Positions 1 through 9,967 of a stretch of 64,000 bases of DNA are shown here, one piece after another. Under the pieces are notes generated by a model. It made no database searches. It was not told where the DNA came from and was given only the letters and a program-made list of their open reading frames with translations. Position 1 is the stretch's first letter; every line of letters begins with the position of its first letter. Made by a program: the position numbers and the translations under genes. Origin of the DNA: Oopsacas minuta (Eukaryota; Porifera; Hexactinellida; Lyssacinosida; Leucopsacidae); assembly GCA_024704765.1 (NCBI GenBank), contig JAKMXF010000166.1:398743-462742 (forward strand). Reading direction: 5' to 3'.

Positions 1-144
1 TCCTTCATATTTTGATTGTCCTGAAAGAGGTTGTAAAGGACCATGACTTACATAATGCTTAAATATTATGTAATCTTTAGGGGGATCTTCACATGGATCT
101 CTAGACTCAAATTCGATGCAGTTGCATCTTCTTAATCTCTCCAT
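1..144 (-). CDS. Partial ORF of unknown function, open at the left window edge
   Basis: On the minus strand an ATG at 144-142 opens 48 codons that run off the window without a stop. The peptide is polar, with a Cys-x-Cys and a Cys-Glu-Asp-Pro-Pro stretch followed by a Lys-Asp-Tyr motif. The spacing faintly recalls the zinc-finger start of some hAT/ZMYM-type transposases, but I cannot assign it. It may equally be an internal exon or a chance ORF. Confidence 0.25.
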   Translation of the reverse strand, partial: MERLRRCNCIEFESRDPCEDPPKDYIIFKHYVSHGPLQPLSGQSKYEG

Positions 145-513
145 TTGATAAACAAATAAATTTAATCTAATAAAACAATTTTGGAATACCAATGCATAAT
201 ATAATAGATAAGTAATTTAATGGTAAATCATAATTTATTCCAGTTCCCAGTACTTGGTTGAAATAGGAACACTACTAAAGGCCGGACAAAAACGTTAGTT
301 TACAATAGGAAGGGGGGGCAAGTGCCCCCCCGTGGCTACGCCACTGGAATATAAATACTCGATTACCCCTGACAATGAATTATTTGAAACAAAACTTCAA
401 GGGACAGTCGTAGCGTTTCAAAATCCTGGCCGAGACCCGACCCTGGTATGCCAGATCTTGGAACACCACAATATATTAATAGATAATTAAATAATAATTA
501 AACTACAAAAGGC
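145..513. other. Intergenic, with a degenerate hAT-like terminus
   Basis: No gene is seen. Around 306-350 a G-run, a C-run and the sequence GTGGCTACGCCACTG resemble the ends of hAT non-autonomous elements. A matching opposite end and target duplication were not found, so this is a fragment at most. Confidence 0.3.
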
Positions 514-2568
514 TTAACGAGGGTCTTCATCCCATAAGGAAGAACTAGAGTGAGGTTGGTGGTAACTATCTTGTGCAACCATCCTAAATATCCAGTAGCC
601 AGTTCTTAAGACGCGTTTTGCTAAATCTGTATCCTCACTTCCCCATTTATTTTGGAATTTCGTGGAATCCATTCCACCTAAAATTATCCAGTCAGACTTG
701 TATAAACTAAATAATCCATATCCATTAGTTGAGTAAAATCCTTCCGTTTGGCTCGGTGTGCCTTGTTTGAAATTTGGGAACATATAGAATATTATTGGAG
801 CAAACCCCGAGTATCCCTGGAAAGTATGTTTACGGATATCGTCGAGGATATGTGAAGGGTTATAGACAAAGAGATCAGTAGTGTATATGATATCATCTGA
901 ACTCTTAACACTGTCTATACCTAAATTAATAGCACCTGCTTTCGTCCAGGGTCCTACAATGTCGATTACAGTCCAGTGTTTTAGTCTACTCTGACGTAGC
1001 AATGTGGTAACATTAAACTGAGGGATCACGTAATTGACGATAATCACACCAAAATTCTCATCCCCGGTTTCATCATATATTTGTTCCATATTCTGAACAA
1101 ATTCTCTCAACATTCGTGGCAGGTTCCTGTGAGTTACAAGAATGTGTACAAATGTATCTCTTCGAATCTTCATATTTGTTGGATGACAAAACTGAGATTG
1201 AGGATAATCTTTGTGTCCAAGCACTACGTAATGAGAGAGAAGATACTCCTTCGATGAATTTAATGCAAGTGTAACCATAACTTCAATTAGATAGAGATCT
1301 CCATTATCATCGTCGTGTAGTCTTCCCATATTCATGAGACGAGAGAGATGAACAGCTGGATATGCGCCAGATATGCTTTCTATAAATAGACCAAGAATAT
1401 TCTCCTTCAATTCTTTACCTATAACTGCATCGAAAACTATTTGATCAGCCCGTGTTGACGTAATGTAGTAAAGAGTTTTAGCAGGATAGGAGCTGATTAG
1501 TTTCAGAGATGTATATTCATCTGGTATAGCTGGTTTGTAACTACATGAGGCGAATACAGAACTTGTTCCAAATTGGCTAAAATCAATAGGAGGGATAGAA
1601 AATAATGTGTTCCTCTCCTCAAAAGGGTGTAATTGATTAATCATCCATGAGCTAGGAGTGTGTAATGGTAAAGGTAATGGATTATACGTCTCAGGGACAA
1701 TTCTAACTGTGTCATTTACGAAAGGAAAGAGACAATCAGAATCTATATATTTGTAGTCAGTAGACTGCCGTTCCCATCTAACTTCTATTTCTCCAGCTTT
1801 TTTGCTAGCATAAATAAATTCAATGTACTGCTTCATTTCAGATTTCAGATAAGCATAGAAATACCTAACTTCTTCTATTATAGTGGATTTACATTTGACT
1901 GCATTGGAAGGTAGTGTATCAGGCGATATCCATAACTCTATTGATCCTATGTATTTCACTTCAAAGGAATAATTCCCATATTCTCGAGTGAGTATGTAAC
2001 CAAATATTCTTCCACCAGTACGCTCTGTTGCTTGTATTTTGTTCAGCGAGGTTGTGAAATATTTCTTCCAAGGGTTGTAGGGGTATTCGAGTTTAGACTT
2101 CAGGAAGTCAATCGAGCCGGTAAACATATCCATCCATATGTATACATTCAGAGAACCTCTTTTTAAGTTTGCAAATAATTCATTGTTCATATCATTGCTG
2201 TATAGTGCATCTGGATTTGTAAAATTAGATGGGAACTGATATGCGTTGGATATTCTCACAATCATTTTTCTTAATAAAGGAAGATTCATATCGAAATCAA
2301 TCCCATTTTGCTCTTCTGAATAGGTTTTGGTCACATTTCTTTCTTTGTTGGATGAATATGTTGACAATTCAAATTTAGGAGAAGTGTAAGAAGTGTAATT
2401 AGAGTTCACTTCGATTCTTACTATATCTGTTTTGAAGTAGTTTATTCCGAATTTAGTTATTATCAAGTAGGACAAGACACATAAACAAATTATCTTGATA
2501 CTAGTGCGGCTTATTAACCTCTTTGACAAATAACGCAAGTATCGTTTTGTTGGAACAATTGCCATCAT
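514..2568 (-). CDS. Beta-1,4-N-acetylgalactosaminyltransferase 3/4-like Golgi enzyme (PA14 + CHGN domains)
   Basis: This 684-residue single-exon protein begins with two adjacent Met codons. A short basic tail is followed by one hydrophobic anchor at about residues 23-43, so it is a type II membrane protein expected in the Golgi. Residues about 170-275 (GRIFGYILTREYGNYSFEV region) resemble the PA14-like domain found in B4GALNT3/4. Residues about 465-684 are a chondroitin-GalNAc-transferase-type domain, with KAGAINLG, a TTD-L motif where the metal-binding DxD normally sits, the WGSEDTDLAKR block and a late His. The family transfers GalNAc in beta-1,4 linkage to GlcNAc or glucuronate-containing glycans. 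The reduced DxD also occurs in the B4GALNT3/4 branch, so activity remains plausible. The exact acceptor cannot be read from sequence. Confidence 0.85.
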   Translation of the reverse strand: MMAIVPTKRYLRYLSKRLISRTSIKIICLCVLSYLIITKFGINYFKTDIVRIEVNSNYTSYTSPKFELSTYSSNKERNVTKTYSEEQNGIDFDMNLPLLRKMIVRISNAYQFPSNFTNPDALYSNDMNNELFANLKRGSLNVYIWMDMFTGSIDFLKSKLEYPYNPWKKYFTTSLNKIQATERTGGRIFGYILTREYGNYSFEVKYIGSIELWISPDTLPSNAVKCKSTIIEEVRYFYAYLKSEMKQYIEFIYASKKAGEIEVRWERQSTDYKYIDSDCLFPFVNDTVRIVPETYNPLPLPLHTPSSWMINQLHPFEERNTLFSIPPIDFSQFGTSSVFASCSYKPAIPDEYTSLKLISSYPAKTLYYITSTRADQIVFDAVIGKELKENILGLFIESISGAYPAVHLSRLMNMGRLHDDDNGDLYLIEVMVTLALNSSKEYLLSHYVVLGHKDYPQSQFCHPTNMKIRRDTFVHILVTHRNLPRMLREFVQNMEQIYDETGDENFGVIIVNYVIPQFNVTTLLRQSRLKHWTVIDIVGPWTKAGAINLGIDSVKSSDDIIYTTDLFVYNPSHILDDIRKHTFQGYSGFAPIIFYMFPNFKQGTPSQTEGFYSTNGYGLFSLYKSDWIILGGMDSTKFQNKWGSEDTDLAKRVLRTGYWIFRMVAQDSYHQPHSSSSLWDEDPR

Positions 2569-3385
2569 GACCTTTTCAATTTCTTAGCATAAGGTGCTAA
2601 ACGTAGTATACGTAGTACTTACTTCTGCACCCTTCAATCAAAGTTTTGTACTCTAATTTGCTATATACAATATAATTTGATGTAGAACATATCAAGTACA
2701 TTTTATACTTTAATCTTTGAGCTGTAGAGTGCATATACCTTACTATAGGAAATTAACGCGAATTGGAGCATTCGTGTTAATTTCCTATAGTAAGGTAGTT
2801 GAATTCATGGCGATTTGTGAAATTTTCATGTGTCTGTGCTGACTTAAATGTATCAAATTAATTTTAGTGGATTATTGAAAATTATGCTATTCTACTAAAT
2901 ATTCATTTTAGCGCAGAAATATAAAATTGAATTTTAATAATCTTGTTAGACGTTAAAAAGTGTCAAAATCGAATTCAACGTCGTTTACCCTTATTTGACA
3001 TGTGGAAGCTAATCTCTAGGAAAATATTGATATGTTCACCTAAAGGTGAGAAATTAATCATATGATAAACCAGTATATATATTTAATTGAATGTATTGAC
3101 CAATAGAATTGCAGTCATCATCAATAATACATTACAGTGCTAATTAAAAACGTACACACCACCAGAAGAAATTTTCCAAATGTCAGGTGCACAACTAGAT
3201 GGCACTACGAGTACACATACCACATTTGGTATCTTAATCACTAAGGTGTGGACAGTAGAGCGAATACACATAGAAACCAAGATTATCCAAACAGCAGGGA
3301 TAACATCTAGTTTCTGAAAATTGCTCAATTTTCATCTCAACAAAACGCTTTATTAACCTGATACTTCGTTTTCTTTTTACGTATA
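2569..3385. other. Intergenic region upstream of the glycosyltransferase
   Basis: No coding exon is supported. It contains the hairpin at 2737-2796. A stretch at about 3185-3275 recurs, diverged by roughly a quarter of positions, at about 30625-30705, so it is a dispersed repeat. The 62-codon ORF here overlaps that repeat and is not convincing. Confidence 0.6.
2737..2796. repeat. 60-bp near-perfect hairpin
   Basis: Two 27-nt arms flank a 6-nt loop. The left arm begins ACCTTACTATAGGAAATTAA and the right arm is its reverse complement, with one position that would pair G-U in RNA. It lies about 170 bp upstream of the glycosyltransferase start. It could be a tiny MITE, a structured transcript or a miRNA-like foldback; nothing in the sequence decides between these. 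Confidence 0.75.
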
Positions 3386-4147
3386 CAGTAGAACCTCGTT
3401 AATACATACACCAAGGGATCGTCGAGATTTGCACTCCTTAACCGGAGTAAAACAATGAAATATCGATTGTACTGACGAAAATTGTATAGTTTACCAACTA
3501 AGAAGTTACACTGTATATGAAAGTAAATGATAGTAAAATAACTAAACTAACTAAGTATAAACAACGAACTATTATAGGTAGAGAATGAATTCTCTTGCAC
3601 ATTTGTAAGGTGTCGGAAAGACACCAAGGCATAGAGCCAACTTACCTGGGGGCCTTATTAACTAAAATTCTAAGAATTATTCTTAACTTAATTCTAAGAG
3701 TATTTCTAAGAATAATTCTAAGAATTCATGAAATATTCTTGGAATTATTCTTAGAAATACACTTAGAATTAAGTTAAGAATAATTCTTAGAATTAAGTTA
3801 AGAATAATTCTTAGAAGTTAAGAATAATTCTTAGAATTTTAGTTAATATAAGGCCCCTGTAGTTTATTTATGTGAAGATTTGAATAAATTTTAGTAAAAC
3901 AAATACAATTCACAATAATCCTTACTTATATCTGATTAAGAACATAATATTATGGTTCTATTAGAAATATAAATTCAGCCAAATAGAAATAGGTATAAAT
4001 CTGTATATACTTTCACTAAAGCAGTGTTCCAACGTTAATTTGGACGTATTAACTGGAGATAATCAATTGAATAACCATCGTATGGACTTGATTTGTGTAA
4101 ATATTTGTTCGTCTAATCCGGAAGTTCGTATTAATTAGGTTCTAATG
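3386..4147. mobile_element. TA-flanked pogo/Tigger-like MITE carrying a nested second MITE
   Basis: The left end is TA plus CAGTAGAACCTCGTTAATAC. The right end is the imperfect inverted copy (CATTAGAACCTAATTAATAC read on the minus strand) plus TA. TA duplications and CAGT ends fit Tc1/mariner/pogo elements. There is no transposase ORF. Ends of this family recur at 9439, about 13793, about 40235, about 41900, about 56224 and about 57801. A homologous copy in inverse orientation lies at about 47.77-48.07 kb. Confidence 0.7.
3649..3857. mobile_element. Nested AT-rich foldback MITE (GGGGCCTTAT termini)
   Basis: This 209-bp element is almost entirely inverted: GGGGCCTTAT at one end, ATAAGGCCCC at the other, and repeated AGAATTATTCTTAA-type blocks between. 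TG flanks both ends. The homologous sequence at about 47.9 kb (minus strand) reads straight across the junction, ...CTTACCTGTAAAT..., without the insert, which directly defines the empty site. The target duplication is 2-4 bp; the repeated bases make it ambiguous. Confidence 0.85.
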
Positions 4148-4677
4148 TATACAAATAGTAAAATGTGGATTTACATAATCTGTGACTAAGAATTTTCCAT
4201 TAAATTTGGAAAAAAATGCAAATAAATCTTTACAGACGGGCGAGGATGAGAAATAAGTTTATTACTTTACATGGCCTAAATATCGAGATGCATTTGAATT
4301 GACGTGAGGTGCTCGTATCTCTGAGGTTCGGATAAGAGAGGTTCGAGTGTAGTTCTTCCTGGCTTTAGCACTTTTATCCGTAGCTATTGTTTTAAAATTT
4401 CAATTTAGGTCGCTACATTTCTAATTTTCCACTAATAATCTAATTTTATTGTTGTGATAAACCGTTCCGTAGACAATACGGATAGCTTTGTATGCAATTT
4501 ATGTATATAACAGCATTTAATTGTGCCAAATAGATTAGTGATACTGCTTAACAATGGGTCGAATGTTCTAGTTTAAAGCTAGACGGTGATTTGAGATTTT
4601 TACTGTACCGACTATACTTTAGTATAAGGCTCAGTATCAATCTTAGCGGAAAGTTATTTAGTTCCATGTCCCCTACA
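4148..4677. other. Intergenic, with a dispersed repeat fragment
   Basis: No gene is seen. A segment at about 4600-4660 (ACTATACTTTAGTATAAGGC and following) resembles segments at about 49375-49430 and 58275-58330, indicating an old repeat family of unknown type. Confidence 0.5.
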
Positions 4678-6804
4678 GCCGACACCGTTTATAATTGAGA
4701 GCCGAAATTAGTCAATGGGTTCATTGTGACCCGTAGATTTATACAATTTTTGATCTTACACAATTTCCACTGCCTAATTTCCCATAGGAATTATATCAGG
4801 TTTTTGGATAATAGAATACTAGGAGCAAAATCGTAGTAGGGTCTAAACAGTATACGATGGTATTGATATGATTTGCTAGTAGAGTCAAGGGATATTTTAC
4901 CTTTCATCACTGGAGCTCTGTGGAGGGACAACAATTTCCCATGAGGACTTAGGATTTAACTTCATAGACTCAGAAAAATTAATCTCAAATATCAAAGAAC
5001 AAGTTTTCCCTCATAGATTTATAGTGGTTGTCTTCACATTACTAAGTTTCTAGTGGTAACTAGGTTGAATTCCCATAATTATATGGTTATCAACTTACTG
5101 AAGATTAGGCCATTCGGTGAAAATGCATATTTTATAAAAGCTTAGAATATATGAATTATAGTAATTTACAATCTATTAAAATTAGAATTAGTCATGTGCT
5201 TCATGTGCTTCACAAGATTACTTGGTTTTGTTATTAAGAAATCTACCCCAGGTAGAATAGCTGATTTTATATTGCTGATTGGTTGGTTGGCTGTATTGGC
5301 ATGCAATTGTATTACTCTTCTAACTAGGGGAATAATTCCTGTTTCAGCTACAGGGGTATCAAAGCTTGGAGAATGTACATTATTTATTCGTATCGTAGAC
5401 AATCAACCAATTTTAGATGCCTGTGGTAACATTTGTATATTCACAATAGTAGCTCCATGTTTAGTTGGAGTAACTACTCTCGGATTCATGTTATACCACG
5501 CTATCAAAATTTTTATGGGTGTTAATCTTAGCTGTGTGGAAATAATCATTGCAGTTCTCAGTGGCATAATCTTATTGTTTGCACTCTCTAACGCCCTTAT
5601 TATTACATTCTGTTTCATTTTACTTTGGTTAAACATTACCACTAATGTACAGGCTGAGGCAACAATAACAATAACATTATGTTGGATTACAGTATTAATC
5701 CTTCTTATCCTTACCGGATTATACATTATCAGAGGTACAGTATATTATCAACGGAAGAAGCATGGTTCTGGACCTATTGCAGATGTTACCAATATGGCAT
5801 CAGCGATGGTGTAGCACGTCCTCAAAAATCAATGGATTTATTTATACTTATGAATAAACATATTTTATATGGCTTGTAAACTTTTTTATTGTTTGTTAAT
5901 TTGTTTATATGCTTTTACTTGTATATAAAGGCGTAATATAATGTTTACATATATTTCAGTTATTTTAATTTTGAAAAGGTTTCGATTCCCGAGTTTATGC
6001 GCTATCGAAATAATAATGTTACGCCCAGTGGTGCTATGTGGCATTAATTATGTGTACACCGTACACAGTAATTAGCTAATTAGCTAACTAGCCGTGGTTG
6101 GTCACTTGGGGTGTAATCATGGGCGTAGGACGCGTCCCCGTACCCTTTGGTCCCCTAAAAATTGGTCCGGGGAGGCCAAAAATGCCCAGGACTTTACTTT
6201 ACCCGGATTGGTGTCCAGGCTTCCAGGAAATATTATCGGATGCCAGATTACCCCCTGATTGTTTGATTGGCAGTTTAGAGCTTGGTCTAGCTATTGAAAT
6301 GGAGATTTTCTCAAATTAGTTAATTATCAAGCTTTTCAGGTACTGATACTTCTTGAATCAGATATGACTCTCCATACCGTACTTTAGGGGTCAGAATTTT
6401 TCTACCATTATTCACTTATCTATTCTCTGCCACAATATAATATAATATGAAATTGCTCTAACGAGCAGCTTCGCTTACTAGCGCTGTGAGGCTTACGAAC
6501 AGGGAATTCCAAAGTAGAAATAGGTATATACCCAGAAAAAACATCACTGATTTCGGAAGGAGATGTCTGGGTTTGGACTTTTGAAAATCTGCCAATCTTA
6601 CCTCGTAGAATACTAACCGAAGTACGCTTATCCGCATATTCTTCCCGTATTCAGTGGAAACATCATCCGAACCGGTATAATCCGGAAGACCTCTATAATC
6701 TGAAATAGCTTCCGACAATAACAATTCACCTCCATAGTCAGGCAATTTACTACTAATCCGACGAGTGTTGGTTTATGCAGGTTCCACTGTAATTTGTAGA
6801 AGAA
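4678..6804 (+). repeat. Tandem duplication, unit A
   Basis: From GCCGACACCGTTTATAATTG at 4678 the sequence is repeated beginning at 6805, giving a head-to-tail duplication of about 2.1-2.6 kb. The unit carries about 500 bp of upstream DNA, one tetraspan gene and about 1 kb downstream. Upstream blocks and most coding DNA are highly similar between units. The two units differ by small indels and one insertion of about 350 bp in unit B. Confidence 0.9.
5194..5814 (+). CDS. Four-transmembrane protein, copy A (TMEM179-like topology, weak)
   Basis: This 206-residue protein has four hydrophobic helices at about residues 23-45, 78-103, 109-140 and 157-180. Both termini are predicted cytoplasmic, and the tail contains YYQRKKHGSGP. 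The first loop has a GECTLF motif like the GxCxLF motif of TMEM179-type proteins, but overall identity is too low to assign. Compared with copy B, helices 2 and 3 are almost unchanged, while the second loop is shortened from about 40 to about 15 residues and has lost both of its cysteines. That suggests either a relaxed paralog or a new loop specificity. The start was chosen because it aligns with the start region of copy B. No signal peptide is seen. Confidence 0.65.
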   Translation: MCFMCFTRLLGFVIKKSTPGRIADFILLIGWLAVLACNCITLLTRGIIPVSATGVSKLGECTLFIRIVDNQPILDACGNICIFTIVAPCLVGVTTLGFMLYHAIKIFMGVNLSCVEIIIAVLSGIILLFALSNALIITFCFILLWLNITTNVQAEATITITLCWITVLILLILTGLYIIRGTVYYQRKKHGSGPIADVTNMASAMV

Positions 6805-7369
6805 GCCGACACCGTTTATTATTGAGAACCAAAAATTAGTCAATGGGTTCATTGTGACCTGTAGATTTATACAATTTTTGATCTTACACAATTTTCCACT
6901 GCCTAATTTTCTCATAGGAATTGTATCAGGTTTTTGGATAATAGAATACTTGGTGCAAAATCGTAGGAGGGTCTAAACAATATACGATGGTATTGATATG
7001 AATTTGCTAGCAGATTCAAGGGATATTTTACTTTTCATCACTGGAGCTGATGCACAACTGGAGCTCTGTGGAGGGATAACAATTTCCCATGAGGACTTAG
7101 GATTTATCTTCATAGACTCAGAAAAATTAATCTCAAATATCAAAGAACAAGTTTTCTCTCATAGATTCATAGTGGTTGTCTTCACATTACTAAGTTTCTA
7201 GGAGGTAACTAGGTTGAATTCCCATAATTAGATGGTTATCAACTTACTGAAGATTAGGCCATTCAGTGAAAATGTATATTATAAAAGCTTAGAATATATA
7301 AATTATAGTAATTTACAATCTATTAAAATTAGAATTAGTTAACTCAAGGAATTAATAATTATAGTCTAA

Positions 7370-8077
7370 ATGTGGCTCAGAATATTACTTGCTTTTCGTA
7401 GTAAGAAATCTACTCCAGGTAGAATAGCTGATTTTGTATTGCTGATTGGTTGGGTAGCTGTTTTGGTATGCAATTGTATTACTCTTCTAACTATGGGAAT
7501 AATTCCTGTTTCATCTACAGGAGGGGTATCAAAGCTTGGAGAATGTACATTATTTATTCATTTCGAAGAAGTTGATGGTGAACAAAAACCATTTTTGGAT
7601 GCCTACGGTAGTAACATTTGTATATTCACAATAATAGCTCCATGTTTAGTTGGAGTAACTACTCTCGGATTCATGTTATACCACGCTATCAAAATTTTTA
7701 TGGGTGTTAATCTTAGCTGTGTGGAAATAATCATTGCAGTTCTCAGTAGCATAATCTTATTGTTTGCACTCTCTAACGCCTGTATTATTACATTCGGTTT
7801 CATTTCATCTTGCACAAACATTGCCAGTAGTGAAATGGCGGATTCAAAGTCCGCACAAGCCTGTGGTTCAGGAATTTGGAACGCAATAACAACAGGTTCT
7901 AATTATGAAGTATTCAATACACTAAATGCATCACAAAGTTCTTCTTGGATTACAGTATTAATCCTTCTTATTCTTACTGTATTATACATTATCAGAGGTA
8001 CAGTATATTATCAACGGAAGAAGCATGGTTCTGGCCCTATTGCCGATGCTACCAATATAGCATCAGCGATGGTGTAG
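7370..8077 (+). CDS. Four-transmembrane protein, copy B (TMEM179-like topology, weak)
   Basis: This 235-residue paralog of the protein at 5194 has the same four helices and the same YYQRKKHGSGP tail. Loop 1 is acidic (FEEVDGEQKP) after the GECTLF motif. Loop 2 is about 40 residues long with two cysteines and several Asn-x-Ser/Thr sites, so it is probably extracellular and disulfide-bonded. GxCxLF followed by Cys-bearing loops recalls TMEM179 and other small tetraspan families. The function is unknown. Flanking 5' and 3' DNA is shared with copy A, so the two are likely regulated alike. Confidence 0.7.
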   Translation: MWLRILLAFRSKKSTPGRIADFVLLIGWVAVLVCNCITLLTMGIIPVSSTGGVSKLGECTLFIHFEEVDGEQKPFLDAYGSNICIFTIIAPCLVGVTTLGFMLYHAIKIFMGVNLSCVEIIIAVLSSIILLFALSNACIITFGFISSCTNIASSEMADSKSAQACGSGIWNAITTGSNYEVFNTLNASQSSSWITVLILLILTVLYIIRGTVYYQRKKHGSGPIADATNIASAMV

Positions 8078-8441
8078 CACGTCCTCAAGAATCAATAGAG
8101 TTATTTATAGTTATGAATAAACATATTTTAAATGGCTTGTAAACTTTTTTATTGTTTGTTCATTTGTTCATTTCTTTATATGCTTTTACTTGTATTTAAA
8201 GTGTAATATAATGTTAACATATATTTCAGTTAATTTAATATTTGAAAAGTTTTAGTTCCCGAGTTTATGTACTATCGAAATTATACTCTTGCACCTAGTG
8301 GTGTTATGTGGCATTAACTATGTATACAGCAATTAGCTAATTAGCTAACTAGCTGTGGTTGGTCACTTGGGGTGTAATCATGGGCGTAGAAAGCGCCCCC
8401 CATACCCTTTGCCCCCCTAAAATTGGTCCAAGGGGACCAAA

Positions 8442-8509
8442 ATTCCATGGAAAAATGGTTCCTACCTTGAAAATGTTTGTCCCACAATAGGACCATTTTT
8501 CCATGGAAT
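8442..8509. repeat. Hairpin in the unit-B-specific insertion
   Basis: ATTCCATGGAAAAATGGT... and ...ACCATTTTTCCATGGAAT form an approximately 22-bp stem with a one-base bulge. It is absent from unit A and marks the inserted segment. Confidence 0.65.
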
Positions 8510-9438
8510 TATTGTCCTAGGTCCAAAGATTTATGAAAACTTTGGTGTTTATTGCATAGACCTCAACCTATTACACTCCAAATGTTGGTCATCACACGGT
8601 TCATCGCAATTATGTACAAGTAATGTTATTAGTTTCGATGAAAGACGAACCTAACATAATTTACAAGTATATATCAAATTGGAAATTTCGTCTACAAATT
8701 ATGATGACTACAAATGCTAGCCTAACCAGCATTTGGCTGGTCACTTCGAGTTTATGATTTTGGCCACTATTCGATTAATAGCCCAGGACTTTACTTGAAT
8801 TAGTGTCCAGCTTCCAGGAAATTTATCGGATGCCAGACTACCTCCTGATTGATGGATTGGGAGTTTTAGAGCTTAGTCTAGCTCTTGAAATGGAGATTTT
8901 CTCAAATTAGTTAATTATCAAGCTTTTCAGGTACTGATACTTCTTGAATCAGATATGACTCTCCATACCGTACTTTAGGGGTCAGAATTTTTCTACCATT
9001 ATTCACTTAACTATTCTCTGCCACAATATAATATAATATGAAATTGCTCTAACGAGCAGCTTCGCTTACTAGCGCTGTGAGGCTTACGAACAGGGAATTC
9101 CAAAGTAGAAATAGGTATATACCCAGAAAAAACATCACTGATTTTCGGAAGGAGATGTCTGGGTTTGGACTTTTGAAAATCTGCCAATCTTACCCCGTAG
9201 AATACTAACCGAAGTACGCTTATCCGCATATTCTTCCCGTATTCAGTGGAAACATCATCCGACACCGGTATAATCCGGAAGACCTCTATAATCTGAAATA
9301 GCTTCCGACAATAACAATTCACCTCCATAGTCAGGCAATTTACTCATAATCCGACGAAATTTTATGTCCCGATGAGTGTTGGTTTATGCAGGTTCCACTG
9401 TAATTTGTAGAAGAATATATAGTTTTGGAGAAAAAGTA

Positions 9439-9610
9439 CAGTAAAACTTGGCTTAAGACGTACTTTCGGTACATTCGGTAGGTACTTTTCTCAAAAACGG
9501 ATGATCAACTTTGTACAAATTGTGTAAGAAAATATTCGGATAAGACTTATTTCGGTTAGTACGTATTAATTGTGTTTCCCGAGGGGGTATGTTTTATCTG
9601 AGTTTTACTA
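9439..9610. mobile_element. TA-flanked MITE, CAGTAAAAC ends
   Basis: CAGTAAAACTTGGCTTAAGAC at the left and the inverted form ending GAGTTTTACTA at the right are each bounded by TA. It contains no ORF. It belongs to the same pogo-like end family as the element at 3386. Confidence 0.6.
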
Positions 9611-9967
9611 TACGAGTGTACGTACTAATCGTAAGTACGTCTTAATTCTTAAGTACTCAAGAATGCAGGGAAATTACCAGACATTACAAGGTTCTACCCC
9701 TCTGCCATCGTACTATACTGGTTTATTCGTTTATAAGAGATATTTTGTGCTGAATCTGTTTATAAGATATAACAGAACTTTATAGCTGTCATCTCGCATA
9801 AGTCCCTTGAGTGCTACCATTAACTGGTTCTATTGTATTATCTCACTAAGGCCAATGCTTATGAGATCTAGCGCCACCCCTCCGCAGATTCAAATATTTA
9901 CAGTAAAACTTTTAATTATCAGATTGAATTGTACGTTCATATGTCTAGCTCTTATTACCTCAGCAGA

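Larger units (their letters stand above)
6805..9414 (+). repeat. Tandem duplication, unit B
   Basis: This is the second copy of the 4678-6804 unit. It ends with the shared block GTTCCACTGTAATTTGTAG, found at about 6781 and again at about 9391. Unit B contains about 350 bp extra (about 8432-8782), including the hairpin at 8442-8509. Confidence 0.9.

Noticed and set aside
3140-3328. 62-codon ORF on the minus strand
   Set aside because: It overlaps a dispersed repeat seen again near 30.6 kb and has no motif.
6098-6319. 73-codon ORF downstream of tetraspan copy A
   Set aside because: It is not conserved as a frame in duplicated unit B, where the region has indels and an insertion.
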